Positions 31,522 to 41,835 are shown, counted from the first letter of the stretch. The stretch: DNA of 44,162 nt from Endomicrobium sp. (GCA_031272265.1 JAISUD010000015.1:1-44162), one strand, 5' to 3'. The notes: generated by a model from the letters alone, not told the origin. Numbers and translations are program-made.

Positions 31522-31606
31522 GATGAAGTATATGATCACTTCTCTTTTTTTTTATTGTACGTTTTATAAAAATTTATAGATTAAAAATTTTTGAAAAAGG
31601 TTATTT

Positions 31607-32929
31607 ATGTTGCCAAAAGTTGTTATAGTAGGCAGGCCTAATGTAGGTAAATCTACTCTTTTCAACAGGTTTATAGGTAAAAGAAAAAATATTGTTCACG
31701 AAATGTCCGGCACTACAAGGGATAGGAACGATTATGAAGTTCTTTGGAAGGATAAGAAGTTTATTATTACCGATACTGCAGGCTGGAGCGCAGATGTTTC
31801 GTCACTTTCAAAGAATATGTCTCGCCAGATAGATATTGCTATTGAAGAGGCAAATATAGTATTGTTTGTTGTGGACGGCAAGGCGGGCGTTCATCCGGTG
31901 GATTTTCAAATTGCCCGCAGACTTAGGCTTAGTCAAAAAAAAATAATTCTTGTTGTAAATAAAATAGATGGCCAGGCGGAAGAAGTAAAAGGATATGAAT
32001 TTTATGAACTCGGCTTTAAGAATATAATTTTCGTCTCTGCAAACCACGGCAGATGCATACATGACTTGTTAAATGAAATCTGGGAAAATATAGAATGTGA
32101 TAGAGAAACGAAAGAGACAGGAGAAATATTGAAAATTATTATTGTCGGAAGACCGAATGCAGGAAAATCCTCTTTTATTAATACTGTTGCTAAGGAAGAG
32201 AGAAGTATTGTTCACGATATTCCCGGTACGACAAGGGACTCGGTGGCGGTACATGTCCAAGTTGAAGATAGAGATTATATTTTAATAGATACTGCCGGAC
32301 TCCGCGGAGGTGGTAAGACTAAAGACGATATGGAATATTTGTCGTCTTTGAATACGAGTTATGCTATTGAAGATGCCGATGTTGCTGTTTTGTTTGCGGA
32401 CGCTTCGCAGGGTATAGGAGACAATGATATTAAAATCGCAAGACTTTTGCTTGAAAAAAAGAAGCCGGTCGTTATAGCTATTAATAAATGGGATATAATG
32501 GAAGGAAAAGAAGAAACCGCGAAGCGTTTCACGGGGCAAATAAGAAAAAGAGTAAAATTTATGAGTTGGGCGGATATTATTTTTATATCCGCGAAAACAG
32601 GGCAGAGATTAAATAAAGTGTTTAAAAAAGCAGAAGCGGTTTTTGAACAATATTCAAGGAGACTGAAACAAGACGAACTCAATGGCGTCATAAAAGATGT
32701 TGCAGGAAGAAAACCTTATGTAAGTAAAGGTAAAACTCTAAAACTTAAAGAGTGCTCTCAGGTGGCTTCAGAACCGCCTGTGTTTATTTTTTCAGTGAAT
32801 GATATAGCGCTTGTACATTTCTCTTATAAAAGATTCCTTGAAAACTCTTTAAGAGATAAATTCGGCTTTTGCGGCACTCCTATAATCTTAAAATTCAAAA
32901 GGTATTATAAAAAGGTAGGGATAAATTAA
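31607..32929 (+). CDS. der: Ribosome biogenesis GTPase Der (EngA)
   Basis: Two G domains: VGRPNVGKSTLFNRF and VGRPNAGKSSFINTV; KH-like C-terminus. Confidence 0.96.
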   Translation: MLPKVVIVGRPNVGKSTLFNRFIGKRKNIVHEMSGTTRDRNDYEVLWKDKKFIITDTAGWSADVSSLSKNMSRQIDIAIEEANIVLFVVDGKAGVHPVDFQIARRLRLSQKKIILVVNKIDGQAEEVKGYEFYELGFKNIIFVSANHGRCIHDLLNEIWENIECDRETKETGEILKIIIVGRPNAGKSSFINTVAKEERSIVHDIPGTTRDSVAVHVQVEDRDYILIDTAGLRGGGKTKDDMEYLSSLNTSYAIEDADVAVLFADASQGIGDNDIKIARLLLEKKKPVVIAINKWDIMEGKEETAKRFTGQIRKRVKFMSWADIIFISAKTGQRLNKVFKKAEAVFEQYSRRLKQDELNGVIKDVAGRKPYVSKGKTLKLKECSQVASEPPVFIFSVNDIALVHFSYKRFLENSLRDKFGFCGTPIILKFKRYYKKVGIN

Positions 32930-32930
32930 A

Positions 32931-33545
32931 ATGTTGATAAAAATCTTATATGTTATTCTTGCGTACTTGTGCGGTTCAATTCCCTTTGCATATATTATTG
33001 CAAAGGTAGTTGGTAAAATTGACATACGCGAATTTGGTTCGGGCAATTCAGGAGCTACAAATATTTTCAGAGCATTAGGGAAAGGCCCGGCGATTTTAAC
33101 GTTTATAGCCGACACTCTAAAAGGTTTTGTTCCTGTATATTTTGCAAAGTTTATAGATGAGCGTTCTTTTTATATTTTAATTGTTGCCACCGGTATGATT
33201 ATAGGACATATATTTACGGTATTTTTGAAATTTAAAGGTGGCAAAGGCATTGCTGTAGGAGGAGGAGCGCTTTTAGCTTTCATGCCTCCTATAGGATCCC
33301 TGATAATATATCTGATTTTTGTTTTAGTGTTTGTGTCTTCAGGCTATGTCTCTTTAGGTTCAATATGCGCGGCTTTAATTTTTCCTTTAGTGTCTTATTT
33401 CTTAGGATATACTGAATTAAAGTGTGTGATCTTTACCTTCATTATAGCTCTTTTGATTGTTTATGCGCACAGAACAAATATCAAGAGATTGAAGGAAGGC
33501 TGTGAGAATAGGTTTGAAATATTTAAGAAGAAAAAATCGCGCTGA
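32931..33545 (+). CDS. plsY: Acyl-phosphate glycerol-3-phosphate acyltransferase PlsY
   Basis: YLCGSIPFAYIIAK, REFGSGNSGATNIFRALGK, FKGGKGIAVGGG. Confidence 0.93.
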   Translation: MLIKILYVILAYLCGSIPFAYIIAKVVGKIDIREFGSGNSGATNIFRALGKGPAILTFIADTLKGFVPVYFAKFIDERSFYILIVATGMIIGHIFTVFLKFKGGKGIAVGGGALLAFMPPIGSLIIYLIFVLVFVSSGYVSLGSICAALIFPLVSYFLGYTELKCVIFTFIIALLIVYAHRTNIKRLKEGCENRFEIFKKKKSR

Positions 33546-33573
33546 AATTTGCGTTTTATATTTATAAAAGTTT

Positions 33574-33813
33574 ATGGGATCAAATCATCTCACTCTTTTT
33601 TTTGGGGAAGACGGTTTTTCTTTGGTAAATGTATGTATAGATAATAGTTCAAGAGTGGTCACGTTGAATTTGTATATGACAGATAAATTGGACGCTTTTA
33701 TGTAGGACGGGAAGATCTGCTTGAAACTGCCGGCCACTGATAGTACACAAACACGTATTTTAAATTGGATTCAAAAAATATACGCTCGCGTTGTTTTATA
33801 TTTTCAGCTCTAA
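33574..33813 (+). pseudogene. Short decayed ORF of unknown function with an internal TAG
   Basis: MGSNHLTLFFGEDGFSLVNVCIDNSSRVVTLNLYMTDKLDAFM-TAG-DGKICLKLPATDSTQTRILNWIQKIYARVVLYFQL*. Confidence 0.35.
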
Positions 33814-33843
33814 AATTCTAAAAGTGTAATTATAGGTGGATTA

Positions 33844-34116
33844 ATGACAAAAAATGATATAGTAGCAGCATTGTCAAAAGTTTTGAGCTCAAAGAAAGAG
33901 GCGCATAAGGCAGTAAATAAAGTTTTTGAGGAGATAACAAATTCCTTGAAGAATGGCGGTAAAGTTGTTATAACCGGTTTTGGGAGTTTCAATGTATTTG
34001 AGACAAAAATAAAAAAAGGAAGAAATCCTAAAACAGGCGAGAAACTTTTTATCGCTCCTATGAAAAGAGTAAGATTTAGACAATCTAAGAATTTTTTAAC
34101 TGATATTAAGAGATAG
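33844..34116 (+). CDS. HU/IHF-family DNA-binding protein
   Basis: MTKNDIVAALSKVL...GGKVVITGFGSFNVFETKIKKGRNPKTGEKL. Confidence 0.93.
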   Translation: MTKNDIVAALSKVLSSKKEAHKAVNKVFEEITNSLKNGGKVVITGFGSFNVFETKIKKGRNPKTGEKLFIAPMKRVRFRQSKNFLTDIKR

Positions 34117-34119
34117 CAA

Positions 34120-34494
34120 ATGCTTGAAGTTCCGCCGCTGCCTGATAAGGAGTATTTTACCATAGGTGAAGTCTCTCAGATAACGTTTGTTCCAAAGTAT
34201 ACTTTAAGGTATTGGGAAAGCGAGTTTAATCTGCTGCGTCCTGTTAGAAAAAGTTCAGGTCAAAGAAGGTATAGCGCACAAGAAGTAGAGTTAGTTTTTA
34301 AGATTAAGGATTTGCTATATAATAAAAAATATACGATTAAAGGCGTTAAAAAATATCTGACAGGCGGTAAGCGTAAAAAACTAGTAGACTTACAGACAAA
34401 TTTAGGTTTAGATTTGGAACATATGCCGGATTCTAAATTTTTAAGAGATATAAAACATGAGCTTAAACATGTTTTAAAGCTTTTAAAAGTGTAA
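34120..34494 (+). CDS. MerR-family transcriptional regulator
   Basis: FTIGEVSQITFVPKYTLRYWESEFNLLRPVRKSSGQRRYSAQEVELV. Confidence 0.9.
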   Translation: MLEVPPLPDKEYFTIGEVSQITFVPKYTLRYWESEFNLLRPVRKSSGQRRYSAQEVELVFKIKDLLYNKKYTIKGVKKYLTGGKRKKLVDLQTNLGLDLEHMPDSKFLRDIKHELKHVLKLLKV

Positions 34495-34561
34495 ATATGA
34501 GGATATTAACGCGCCATTGATGTTGTTAGATTGTTATTATGGTGTTGATTTTATTTCTTGT

Positions 34562-34635
34562 CGGGGTGTAGCGCAGGTGGCTAGCGCACTCCCTTGGGGT
34601 GGGAGAGGTCGCTGGTTCAAATCCAGTCGCCCCGA
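34562..34635 (+). tRNA. tRNA-Pro (GGG)
   Basis: CGGGGTGTAGCGCAGGTGGCTAGCGCACTCCCTTGGGGTGGGAGAGGTCGCTGGTTCAAATCCAGTCGCCCCGA. Confidence 0.95.
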
Positions 34636-34807
34636 TTTTGAAATAATATTGTGATTTAAATGAGAGAGGCAATGACTAGTTTTGGCGCTTTTGCCTAAGA
34701 GAAATTATTTTGAATTTATATTAAGATATTTAAAATTTTTACTAGTTTTTATTGTACTTTCTATAATTCCGTTGTTATTTATTTTAAGTGTCAATCTCAC
34801 CTAAATG

Positions 34808-35247
34808 ATATGAATAAAAAAGCTCAGAAAGTTGTAAAAGAGTGGATTGAAGAAAGACTGGATATTTCAGAAGTAAAAAAGTAAATTGAAGAAGAAAGGG
34901 TAGATATTTTAAAAGAAGTACTGAAAGTAATAAATTCTGAGCGCTTACAGAAATGGATTGAAGAGGAAGGGAAAAGACTGAAAGGACTAGATGTAAAAGA
35001 ATTGTTGTCAAAAATCATTCAAAATGTAACCGCTGAGGATTTTTGTATTTATATTATGGAGCATGAAGATAGTTCAACTAAAATTTATGCGTCTTTTGAA
35101 AGGATTTTGGATCGTATTAACAATTTAAATAAATGCAAGTTATATACTTGGTTGTTAATAAAGGTTACATTTCTTGCAGTATTTATTTGTTTATGTGCTT
35201 TCTTTTCTTGCAATTTTCAACAGATTTTTATTATTGTTATCTTTTAA
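34808..35247 (+). pseudogene. Helical/membrane protein of unknown function, interrupted by TAA at about 34882
   Basis: MNKKAQKVVKEWIEERLDISEVKK-stop-IEEERVDILKEVLKVINSERLQKWIEEEGKRL...WLLIKVTFLAVFICLCAFFS in one frame. Confidence 0.5.
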
Positions 35248-35761
35248 TATAGGATTGTTAATAACTTTTATACTATCATCTATTTTGATTTTGTCGTGAT
35301 CTATTTTACTAGCAGACGGTATATATTATCTGACGTCATATTTTATGGGATATTATTACCCTAAAATTTTACTGGCAATTGTTGTGGCAGGTATAGAAGG
35401 TTTTATATCTTTGTTGGTAAACATATTTAAGAAGATTCCTAGGGAGAATATTATTATTGAATATTCTGTGTAGGAAAAAGTGAGGATTTTGATTCTATTC
35501 GTTTATTAGTTTATCAACATTCTGTTGAGTAAAATTTATATGGCGTTGTTGATGTACAGCGTGGGGCTTATTTGCGCACCAGTGCTAATGAGATAATGAA
35601 CATAAATATGGTGATATAAATATAGGGATTGATAAAAACGGCGCAGGAGATCTGCCTCAGACTTGCAGAAAGGGCAGCGGATAAAAGCCGAAGCGAATGT
35701 ATAGAGATTAAAATTATTGAATGAGATAAAGTGAGTGTTCGGCGTTTGAGAGTTATTACGA

Positions 35762-37132
35762 ATGAAAAAACAGAGAATTAAGTTTTTATGTCGACAGTGC
35801 GGATACGATTGTGCTCAATGGCTCGGCAGATGCCCGTCTTGCGGAGCATGGAACAGTTTTACGGAAGAAAAGTTTTCAGAACCTGCCGGGAAGACGCATT
35901 TTGTTTCTAAACAGCTTGCCGGTTTTTCGTCTGAAGTTTTAAAGTTAAAAGAGATTTCAATTAAAGATTTTTCAAGGTACAGGACCGCAATAAAGGAATT
36001 TGACAATGTAATAGGTGGGGGAATTGTTCCCGGTTCTTTAATACTTTTAGGAGGAGCCCCGGGAATTGGCAAGTCTACACTTATGCTGCATATATCAAAT
36101 GCTTTGGGCAGCAAAAACAAAATTCTTTACGTATCGGGCGAAGAGTCTCTTTCTCAGGTTAAATCGCGCGCTGAACGCCTTAAAATAGAAAAAGATAATA
36201 TTTTTCTATTTTCTGAAACAAATCTTCAAAATATTATAACCGCTGTAGATAAAATACAGCCCAACTTTTTAGTTGTGGATTCAATCCAAACGACTTATCA
36301 TCCTGAGATTTCAAGCGCTCCCGGCACGGTTGTGCAGGTTCGTGAAACGGCAGCGGAGTTTTTAAGAATCGCCAAATCAAAAGATATTGCTGTGTTTCTT
36401 TTAGGACATATTACAAAAGAAGGCGATTTGGCAGGTCCTAGGGTTTTAGAGCATATTGTTGATACTGTATTGTATTTTGAAAATGAGCGGGCGCATAAAT
36501 ATAGAATCTTGAGGGCTTTCAAAAACAGATTTGGACCTACAAGCGAGATTGGAATTTTTGAGATGAACTCTTGGGGACTGTCCGAAATTTCAAATCCGTC
36601 TCTTGTTTTTTTAGGAGAACGTGCTTTAAACTCCGCTGGAAATGCCATAACCGTCTCAATGGAAGGAACAAGACCTTTTCTTTTGGAAGTGCAGGCTTTA
36701 ACTTCAAGAACTGCTTTCGGCTTGCCGCGCAGAATGGTATCAGGTTATGACGCAAACCGTGTTACGATTCTTATAGCAGTTTTGGAAAAGAAACTGAATA
36801 TGCCTTTTGGAATGCAGGACGTTTTTGTGAATATAGCAGGCGGGGTAAAGATTAAAGAAACTTCCGCGGATTTGTCAGTCGCTTGCGCCATAATGTCTGC
36901 AAGTGTAGGTTTTATTTGTCCCAGAGATATAATAGTTTTTGGGGAAGTCGGTCTTTCCGGTGAAGTTCGTTCTGTGTCTTTTGCTATGGAACGGATATGT
37001 GAAGCGGAAAAACTTGGTTTTAAAAAAGCGATAATACCGAAAGGCAATTTAAAGAATTTATCGTATAAAGGTGCAATGGAAGTAATCGGGACTGAGACTA
37101 TTGACTCCGCAGTTAAATTTTTAAGAGCTTAA
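35762..37132 (+). CDS. radA: DNA repair protein RadA
   Basis: CRQCGYDCAQWLGRCPSCGAWNSF zinc finger, LLGGAPGIGKSTLMLHIS, Lon-like C-terminus. Confidence 0.96.
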   Translation: MKKQRIKFLCRQCGYDCAQWLGRCPSCGAWNSFTEEKFSEPAGKTHFVSKQLAGFSSEVLKLKEISIKDFSRYRTAIKEFDNVIGGGIVPGSLILLGGAPGIGKSTLMLHISNALGSKNKILYVSGEESLSQVKSRAERLKIEKDNIFLFSETNLQNIITAVDKIQPNFLVVDSIQTTYHPEISSAPGTVVQVRETAAEFLRIAKSKDIAVFLLGHITKEGDLAGPRVLEHIVDTVLYFENERAHKYRILRAFKNRFGPTSEIGIFEMNSWGLSEISNPSLVFLGERALNSAGNAITVSMEGTRPFLLEVQALTSRTAFGLPRRMVSGYDANRVTILIAVLEKKLNMPFGMQDVFVNIAGGVKIKETSADLSVACAIMSASVGFICPRDIIVFGEVGLSGEVRSVSFAMERICEAEKLGFKKAIIPKGNLKNLSYKGAMEVIGTETIDSAVKFLRA

Positions 37133-37349
37133 TAGTCATCGTGAAAAAATACCGTTCTTTTTTGCAGAAAAGATAAAACGCCTAAAGCAAGACACAACTA
37201 TAGCAGAGAAATTGTTTCTTATTGTTATTGGAGGTGCAGTTTATGTTAGCGGCGTTATGAATATGCTTAGTCAATTTGTGCCGAAAAATTTTATTTTTTA
37301 TTTCGGACAGTCTGGTTAATATATTTTTGTCGCGTCGCCTATCTTAACG

Positions 37350-38699
37350 TTATTTTCCAAAAATATGTTTAGAAAGAAAATTAGTGCTAACGCCGCCGCT
37401 TTGAAATTTTTCATTCGCCATAATTTTACTGTGGAGGGAAGAAGTATTTTTAATACCCTCTATTTCAACTTCTCCTAAAGCTCTTTGCATTTTTATAATG
37501 GCTTCTTTTCTGTCTTTCCCAAAAGCGATAATCTTTGCGATTAAACTGTCGTAAAAAGGCGGTATTGTATAACCTGAATAAACATGCGTGTCCAGTCTTA
37601 TTCCGGGACCCCCCGGCAAAAATAATTTGCCGATTTTTCCCGGTGAAGGAATGAAGTCTCTGTCGGGATCCTCGGCATTTATTCTGCACTCTATGGCGTG
37701 ACCTTGAATTTTGATTTTCTCAGAGTCAATAGAGAGTTTTTCTCCTGCTGCGAGTTTTATTTGCTCTTTTACCAGATCTATGTCTGTAAGCATTTCAGTA
37801 ACAGGATGCTCTACTTGAATTCTGGTGTTCATCTCCATAAAGTAAAAATTGCCTTTCTTATCCACTAGAAACTCTATCGTTCCCACAGTGGAGTATTTTA
37901 TGGCCGCTGCGGCATTTTTTGCCGCTTTGCCCATTTTCTTCCTCAAAGCTTCACTGATTATAGGAGAGGGACTTTCTTCAACGAGTTTCTGATGTCGTCT
38001 TTGTATGGAGCAGTCTCTTTCCGGAAGATAAATGCTTTTTCCGTACTTATCCGCAACTATTTGAAATTCTATGTGATGGGGTTCTTCTATATATTTTTCC
38101 ATGTACACTTCGGGATTTCCAAAAGCAGCTTTTGCTTCTGTTTGAGCCGTGATTATAGAATTTTGCAGAGTTTCTTCGGAGATGACTATTCTCATGCCTT
38201 TCCCACCGCCGCCCGCAGTTGCTTTGATAATGACGGGATATCCTATTTTTTTTGCCATACTGAAAATTTCAGGGTCATTGACATTAATGGGATTTTCCGA
38301 ACCGGAAAGTATGGGAATACCTGAATCTTTCATCAGTTTTATAGCGGTAATTTTGTCGCCCATTTGTTCTATTGCTTTTGTTGAAGGGCCTATGAATTTG
38401 AGCCCGCAAGTTTCGCAGACTTCCGCAAAATAGGTGTTTTCAGCTAGGAATCCGTATCCGGGATGAATTGCGTCTGCACCTGAAATTTCTGCAGCCGCTA
38501 TAATACTTGGTATATTTAGATAGCTTTCAGAAGCGCTTGTGCTGCCGACACATATAGCTTTGTCAGCAAGTTTTACGTGCATGCTTTCTCTGTCAACTTC
38601 TGAATGTATAGCTACGGTTTTGATAGCCAGCTCTCTGCACGCTCTTATGATTCTGCAGGCTATTTCTCCTCTATTTGCAATCAGGATTTTTTCAAACAT
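37350..38699 (-). CDS. accC: Acetyl-CoA carboxylase biotin carboxylase subunit
   Basis: MFEKILIANRGEIACRIIRACRELAIKTVAIHSEVD, HPGYGFLAEN, FMEMNTRIQVEHPVTEM; internal ATG is the natural start. Confidence 0.96.
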   Translation of the reverse strand: MFEKILIANRGEIACRIIRACRELAIKTVAIHSEVDRESMHVKLADKAICVGSTSASESYLNIPSIIAAAEISGADAIHPGYGFLAENTYFAEVCETCGLKFIGPSTKAIEQMGDKITAIKLMKDSGIPILSGSENPINVNDPEIFSMAKKIGYPVIIKATAGGGGKGMRIVISEETLQNSIITAQTEAKAAFGNPEVYMEKYIEEPHHIEFQIVADKYGKSIYLPERDCSIQRRHQKLVEESPSPIISEALRKKMGKAAKNAAAAIKYSTVGTIEFLVDKKGNFYFMEMNTRIQVEHPVTEMLTDIDLVKEQIKLAAGEKLSIDSEKIKIQGHAIECRINAEDPDRDFIPSPGKIGKLFLPGGPGIRLDTHVYSGYTIPPFYDSLIAKIIAFGKDRKEAIIKMQRALGEVEIEGIKNTSSLHSKIMANEKFQSGGVSTNFLSKHIFGK

Positions 38700-38784
38700 C
38701 TTATCTCCTATTTTTAAGCACGATTTGAAATTCCAGTAAAATATTAGAGCCGCGCACATGGCGCAGCCCTGCATTGTATTTATA

Positions 38785-39255
38785 TTAACTGTTGTTATCT
38801 GCGTCGCCGTCCGCGTTATCTACTAAGAACAATTCTTGTCCGTACTCTACCGCTTGACCGTTTGAGACTAAAACTTTTAATATTTTGCCTTTAGCGTTAG
38901 AATGCACATCTTTAATGATTTTCATAGCTTCTATTTGTCCTATTTTTTGCCCGACAGTTATATTATCTCCTTCTTTAACAAATGGATACTTGTCATTGTT
39001 TTGAACGCTGATAAAAGTACCTACCATTGGTGACTTAATATAAGTGGGCGGTAATTTCTCTTCTTCTTTTTTGTCTTCCTTTTTCTCTTCTTTATCTTTG
39101 TCTATAATGACTGTCTCACTTGCTTTATCTGTTGCTGTCATAGTCGCGTCACTTTTTTTAAAGTATATATAGTATTTGTCGTTTTGATAGCGCATTTCCT
39201 CAATGTCCGTATTTTTTGTTGATTTTAAAAATTCTTTAATTTCCTGCAGATCCAT
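38785..39255 (-). CDS. accB: Acetyl-CoA carboxylase biotin carboxyl carrier protein
   Basis: C-terminal IEAMKIIKDVHSNAKGKILKVLVSNGQAVEYGQELFLV biotinyl domain. Confidence 0.94.
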   Translation of the reverse strand: MDLQEIKEFLKSTKNTDIEEMRYQNDKYYIYFKKSDATMTATDKASETVIIDKDKEEKKEDKKEEEKLPPTYIKSPMVGTFISVQNNDKYPFVKEGDNITVGQKIGQIEAMKIIKDVHSNAKGKILKVLVSNGQAVEYGQELFLVDNADGDADNNS

Positions 39256-39325
39256 TTTAGCCTCGTTATTGTTGCTTTTGCGGACAGCATTTAAAATCGG
39301 ATAATCTGTCCGATTCCAGAATTAT

Positions 39326-39892
39326 TTATGCTCTTTCCACGTATTCCCCAGTTCTTGTGTCAACTTTTATTTTATCGCCTTCTTTAATAAAGAGAGGCAC
39401 GCGGATATTCGCGCCGGTCTCAAGTTTGGCTGTTTTCGTCATATTGGAAACGGAATCGCCCTTGATTCCCGGTTCTGCCTGCGCTATTGTCATTTCCATG
39501 ATTATAGGCAGCTCTATGTTTATAAGTTCGTTTTCCAGATATATTGCCTCAATTTCTAGATTTTCTTTGAGAAAGTTTATTGTTTCTCCTAAAATTTCTT
39601 TTGGAACTGTTATTTGTTCGTAAGTGTCCATATCCATAAAATTGAAGTTTTTACCGTCCTTATATAAAAATTGCTTTTTGCGTTTTGTAATATTTAATGT
39701 TTCAAATTTTTCGCCCGACTTGAATGTACGTTCAATAATACAGCCTTTTTTAAGATGCCTGAGTTTTACGCGCATAACGGCGCCGCCTTTGCCAGGTTTA
39801 TGATTTTGAAACCATGCAATCTGATAAGGTTCTCCGTCCACTAAAATATTAAGTCCGTTTCTAAAGTCCGACGTTGATAACGTTGATAACAT
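39326..39892 (-). CDS. efp: Elongation factor P
   Basis: DFRNGLNILVDGEPYQIAWFQNHKPGKGGAVMRVKLRHLKKG. Confidence 0.96.
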   Translation of the reverse strand: MLSTLSTSDFRNGLNILVDGEPYQIAWFQNHKPGKGGAVMRVKLRHLKKGCIIERTFKSGEKFETLNITKRKKQFLYKDGKNFNFMDMDTYEQITVPKEILGETINFLKENLEIEAIYLENELINIELPIIMEMTIAQAEPGIKGDSVSNMTKTAKLETGANIRVPLFIKEGDKIKVDTRTGEYVERA

Positions 39893-39905
39893 TTTTATCT
39901 CCGAA

Positions 39906-40973
39906 TCAGTACTCTGCTGAAGTCAAGACTTTGCAGTCGTTTTCTTTTATTAGTACTGTGTCTTCAATTCTTACGCCAAATTCACCCTTGATGTATATGC
40001 CAGGCTCCACCGTGACCACCATATGCGTTAAAAAAACACCTCCAGCTGTTGATGATAAAGTAGGCGTTTCGTGAATTTCTATGCCTACTCCGTGTCCAGT
40101 AGTGTGAATAAAATTCTCTTTGTATCCGGCTGTTTCTATAATATTTCTTGCTGTTTTATCTGCCCACGATATAGGCAGTCCTGCTTTTATTTCTTTTAAA
40201 ACGGCGTTTTGAGAGTTTTTTACAATATCCCAGACTTTTTTATAGTTACTGTTTTCAGATTTTCCTAAGAAATAGGTGCGCGTTAAGTCAGAACAATAGC
40301 CGTTGTATGTGCAGCCTATGTCTATGATTATTATATCGTTTTCGGCTATTTTGCGTTTTGAACTAATATGATGAGGGTTGGCAGAATTGTCGCCTGAAGC
40401 GATTATAGGTGTAAAGCTCTGCATCACTTTGTTTTTGGCAAATAATTCAAGTATCCTGTAATGTACGTCAAGTTCGCTTAGACCCGGTTTCACCTCGTGC
40501 TTAATTGTACTGCATATTTCGGAAGTAATTTGACAGGCTTTCTTTAAATTTTTAATTTCATTTGTGTCTTTTATAAGTCGTAAGTCGTCTAAAACGCCTA
40601 TTTTTTTTATAACGTTGGTTCTTTCAGATTTTAGATTTTCGTTTATTAAAATAAAGTCCAGTGCGTTTGTATGTTTTGGATCTATTAACAAAGCGTCTGT
40701 TTTATTTTGTTTTAAAATCTCAATAAGCGTTTTATGAAAGGACGACTCCGCCTGTATAATATTAATATGGATATGCGCGTCTTGCTTGCCGAAATATTCT
40801 TTTATCTGGTTTTCAATCATTTTCTGGCATATAGCATATGTTTTATCTTTTAAAACTAAAAGCCAAAATCCGCCGAATCCCGCGCCACTAAGATAGAAAA
40901 TCTCTTCAGTATTTGTAAAAAGAACACCGTCTGTTTTGTATTTAGCGAATATTTTTGATATTTTATCTTTCAT
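39906..40973 (-). CDS. M24-family Xaa-Pro aminopeptidase
   Basis: IIIDIGCTYNGYCSDLTRTYFLG, HTTGHGVGIEIHETP, VTVEPGIYI; start at MKDKISKIF. Confidence 0.92.
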   Translation of the reverse strand: MKDKISKIFAKYKTDGVLFTNTEEIFYLSGAGFGGFWLLVLKDKTYAICQKMIENQIKEYFGKQDAHIHINIIQAESSFHKTLIEILKQNKTDALLIDPKHTNALDFILINENLKSERTNVIKKIGVLDDLRLIKDTNEIKNLKKACQITSEICSTIKHEVKPGLSELDVHYRILELFAKNKVMQSFTPIIASGDNSANPHHISSKRKIAENDIIIIDIGCTYNGYCSDLTRTYFLGKSENSNYKKVWDIVKNSQNAVLKEIKAGLPISWADKTARNIIETAGYKENFIHTTGHGVGIEIHETPTLSSTAGGVFLTHMVVTVEPGIYIKGEFGVRIEDTVLIKENDCKVLTSAEY

Positions 40974-41054
40974 ATTTTCCTGCTGTTTTACTACGGCTCT
41001 TTGATTGTTAAATAACACTTGACACTGAATAGCTATTTTACTATAATACTACCA

Positions 41055-41097
41055 CAATCACAAGAGGTGATTGAAGTTTAGTTGTCCGCGGAGCGGA
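41055..41097 (+). promoter_or_regulatory. Structured 5' UTR of the cold-shock gene (two hairpins)
   Basis: CAATCAC-AAGAG-GTGATTG and TCCGC-GGA-GCGGA downstream of TATAAT at 41043-41048. Confidence 0.5.
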
Positions 41098-41121
41098 TAG
41101 GAAAATAAGGAGTTGTAAGCA

Positions 41122-41325
41122 ATGGCACAAGGTAAAGTAAAGTGGTTTAACGATCAGAAAGGTTATGGATTTATTTCTAACGACGACGGATCAGGCGATG
41201 TTTTCGCGCATTATTCAGCTATTCAATCTGAAGGTTTTAAATCGTTAGCGGAAGGCGACAGCGTTGAATTTGAAGTTGTAAACTCGGACAAGGGACCTAA
41301 AGCAACAAACATAAAAAAGATTTAG
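41122..41325 (+). CDS. Cold-shock domain protein
   Basis: [34 protein letters not shown]. Confidence 0.97.
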   Translation: MAQGKVKWFNDQKGYGFISNDDGSGDVFAHYSAIQSEGFKSLAEGDSVEFEVVNSDKGPKATNIKKI

Positions 41326-41349
41326 ACTATAATCAATCAGTTTTAAATT

Positions 41350-41387
41350 AAAAAGACCTTAGGGGAGTTTTCCTTGAGGTCTTTTTA
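41350..41387 (+). terminator. Rho-independent terminator after the cold-shock gene
   Basis: AAAAAGACC...GGTCTTTTT hairpin plus T-run. Confidence 0.8.
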
Positions 41388-41718
41388 ACTTTGTTATATT
41401 GAAAAAATACGAATTTTGAAAGTCTTTAACAAATGCGTGTTAAAGAAAAATCGTTGTTAAAATTAGAAAATGTAATTGGCGGCAGATAAAAAGTTATAAA
41501 CAAAGCCTGACAAACAACAAGGCGGCAAACGATGAAAAACAAACTGCGTTGCTATTTATTAATAAGTCTTGTCTCGTCGGAATTAAGTGTATGCGCACGG
41601 ATTGTAATATATGCGCTTATAAATGACTTGATACCTTTGAGTGTTATCTAATACAAGCAAAAGAATGATGACGAAAAATGTAAATTGTAAACTTTAAAGC
41701 TATTGATGTTATATCAGA

Positions 41719-41747
41719 AGCCATTAATTTAAGATGGCTTTTTTTAA
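41719..41747 (+). terminator. Rho-independent-type hairpin
   Basis: AGCCAT-TAATTTAAG-ATGGCT-TTTTTT. Confidence 0.5.
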
Positions 41748-41771
41748 TATTTTTTGATATGATTTATTAAG

Positions 41772-41835
41772 CTTGATAACTTTTCTTTTTTAAATCACGG
41801 AGGGAAGTGGAGTTTTTAATCAACAAGTTATCAAG
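41772..41835. repeat. 11-bp perfect inverted repeat flanking about 42 bp
   Basis: CTTGATAACTT (41772-41782) / AAGTTATCAAG (41825-41835). Confidence 0.55.

Noticed and set aside
27720-31600. Complete integrated mobile element at tRNA-Gly
   Set aside because: No integrase/transposase and no repeat of the tRNA 3' end found by eye, so only an island-like block is claimed
34808-35247. Assignment to the DUF445 membrane protein family
   Set aside because: Helical composition and TM placement are suggestive but no diagnostic motif could be confirmed by eye
35520-35740. Possible decayed enzyme fragment (GVVDVQRGAYLRTSANEIMNINMVI / KTAQEICLRLAERAADKSRSECIEIKIIE)
   Set aside because: Coding-like but I cannot name a family; needs a frameshift-aware search
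41525-41647. Small ORF MKNKLRCYLLISLVSSELSVCARIVIYALINDLIPLSVI
   Set aside because: About 40 aa, no ribosome site or homology that I can support
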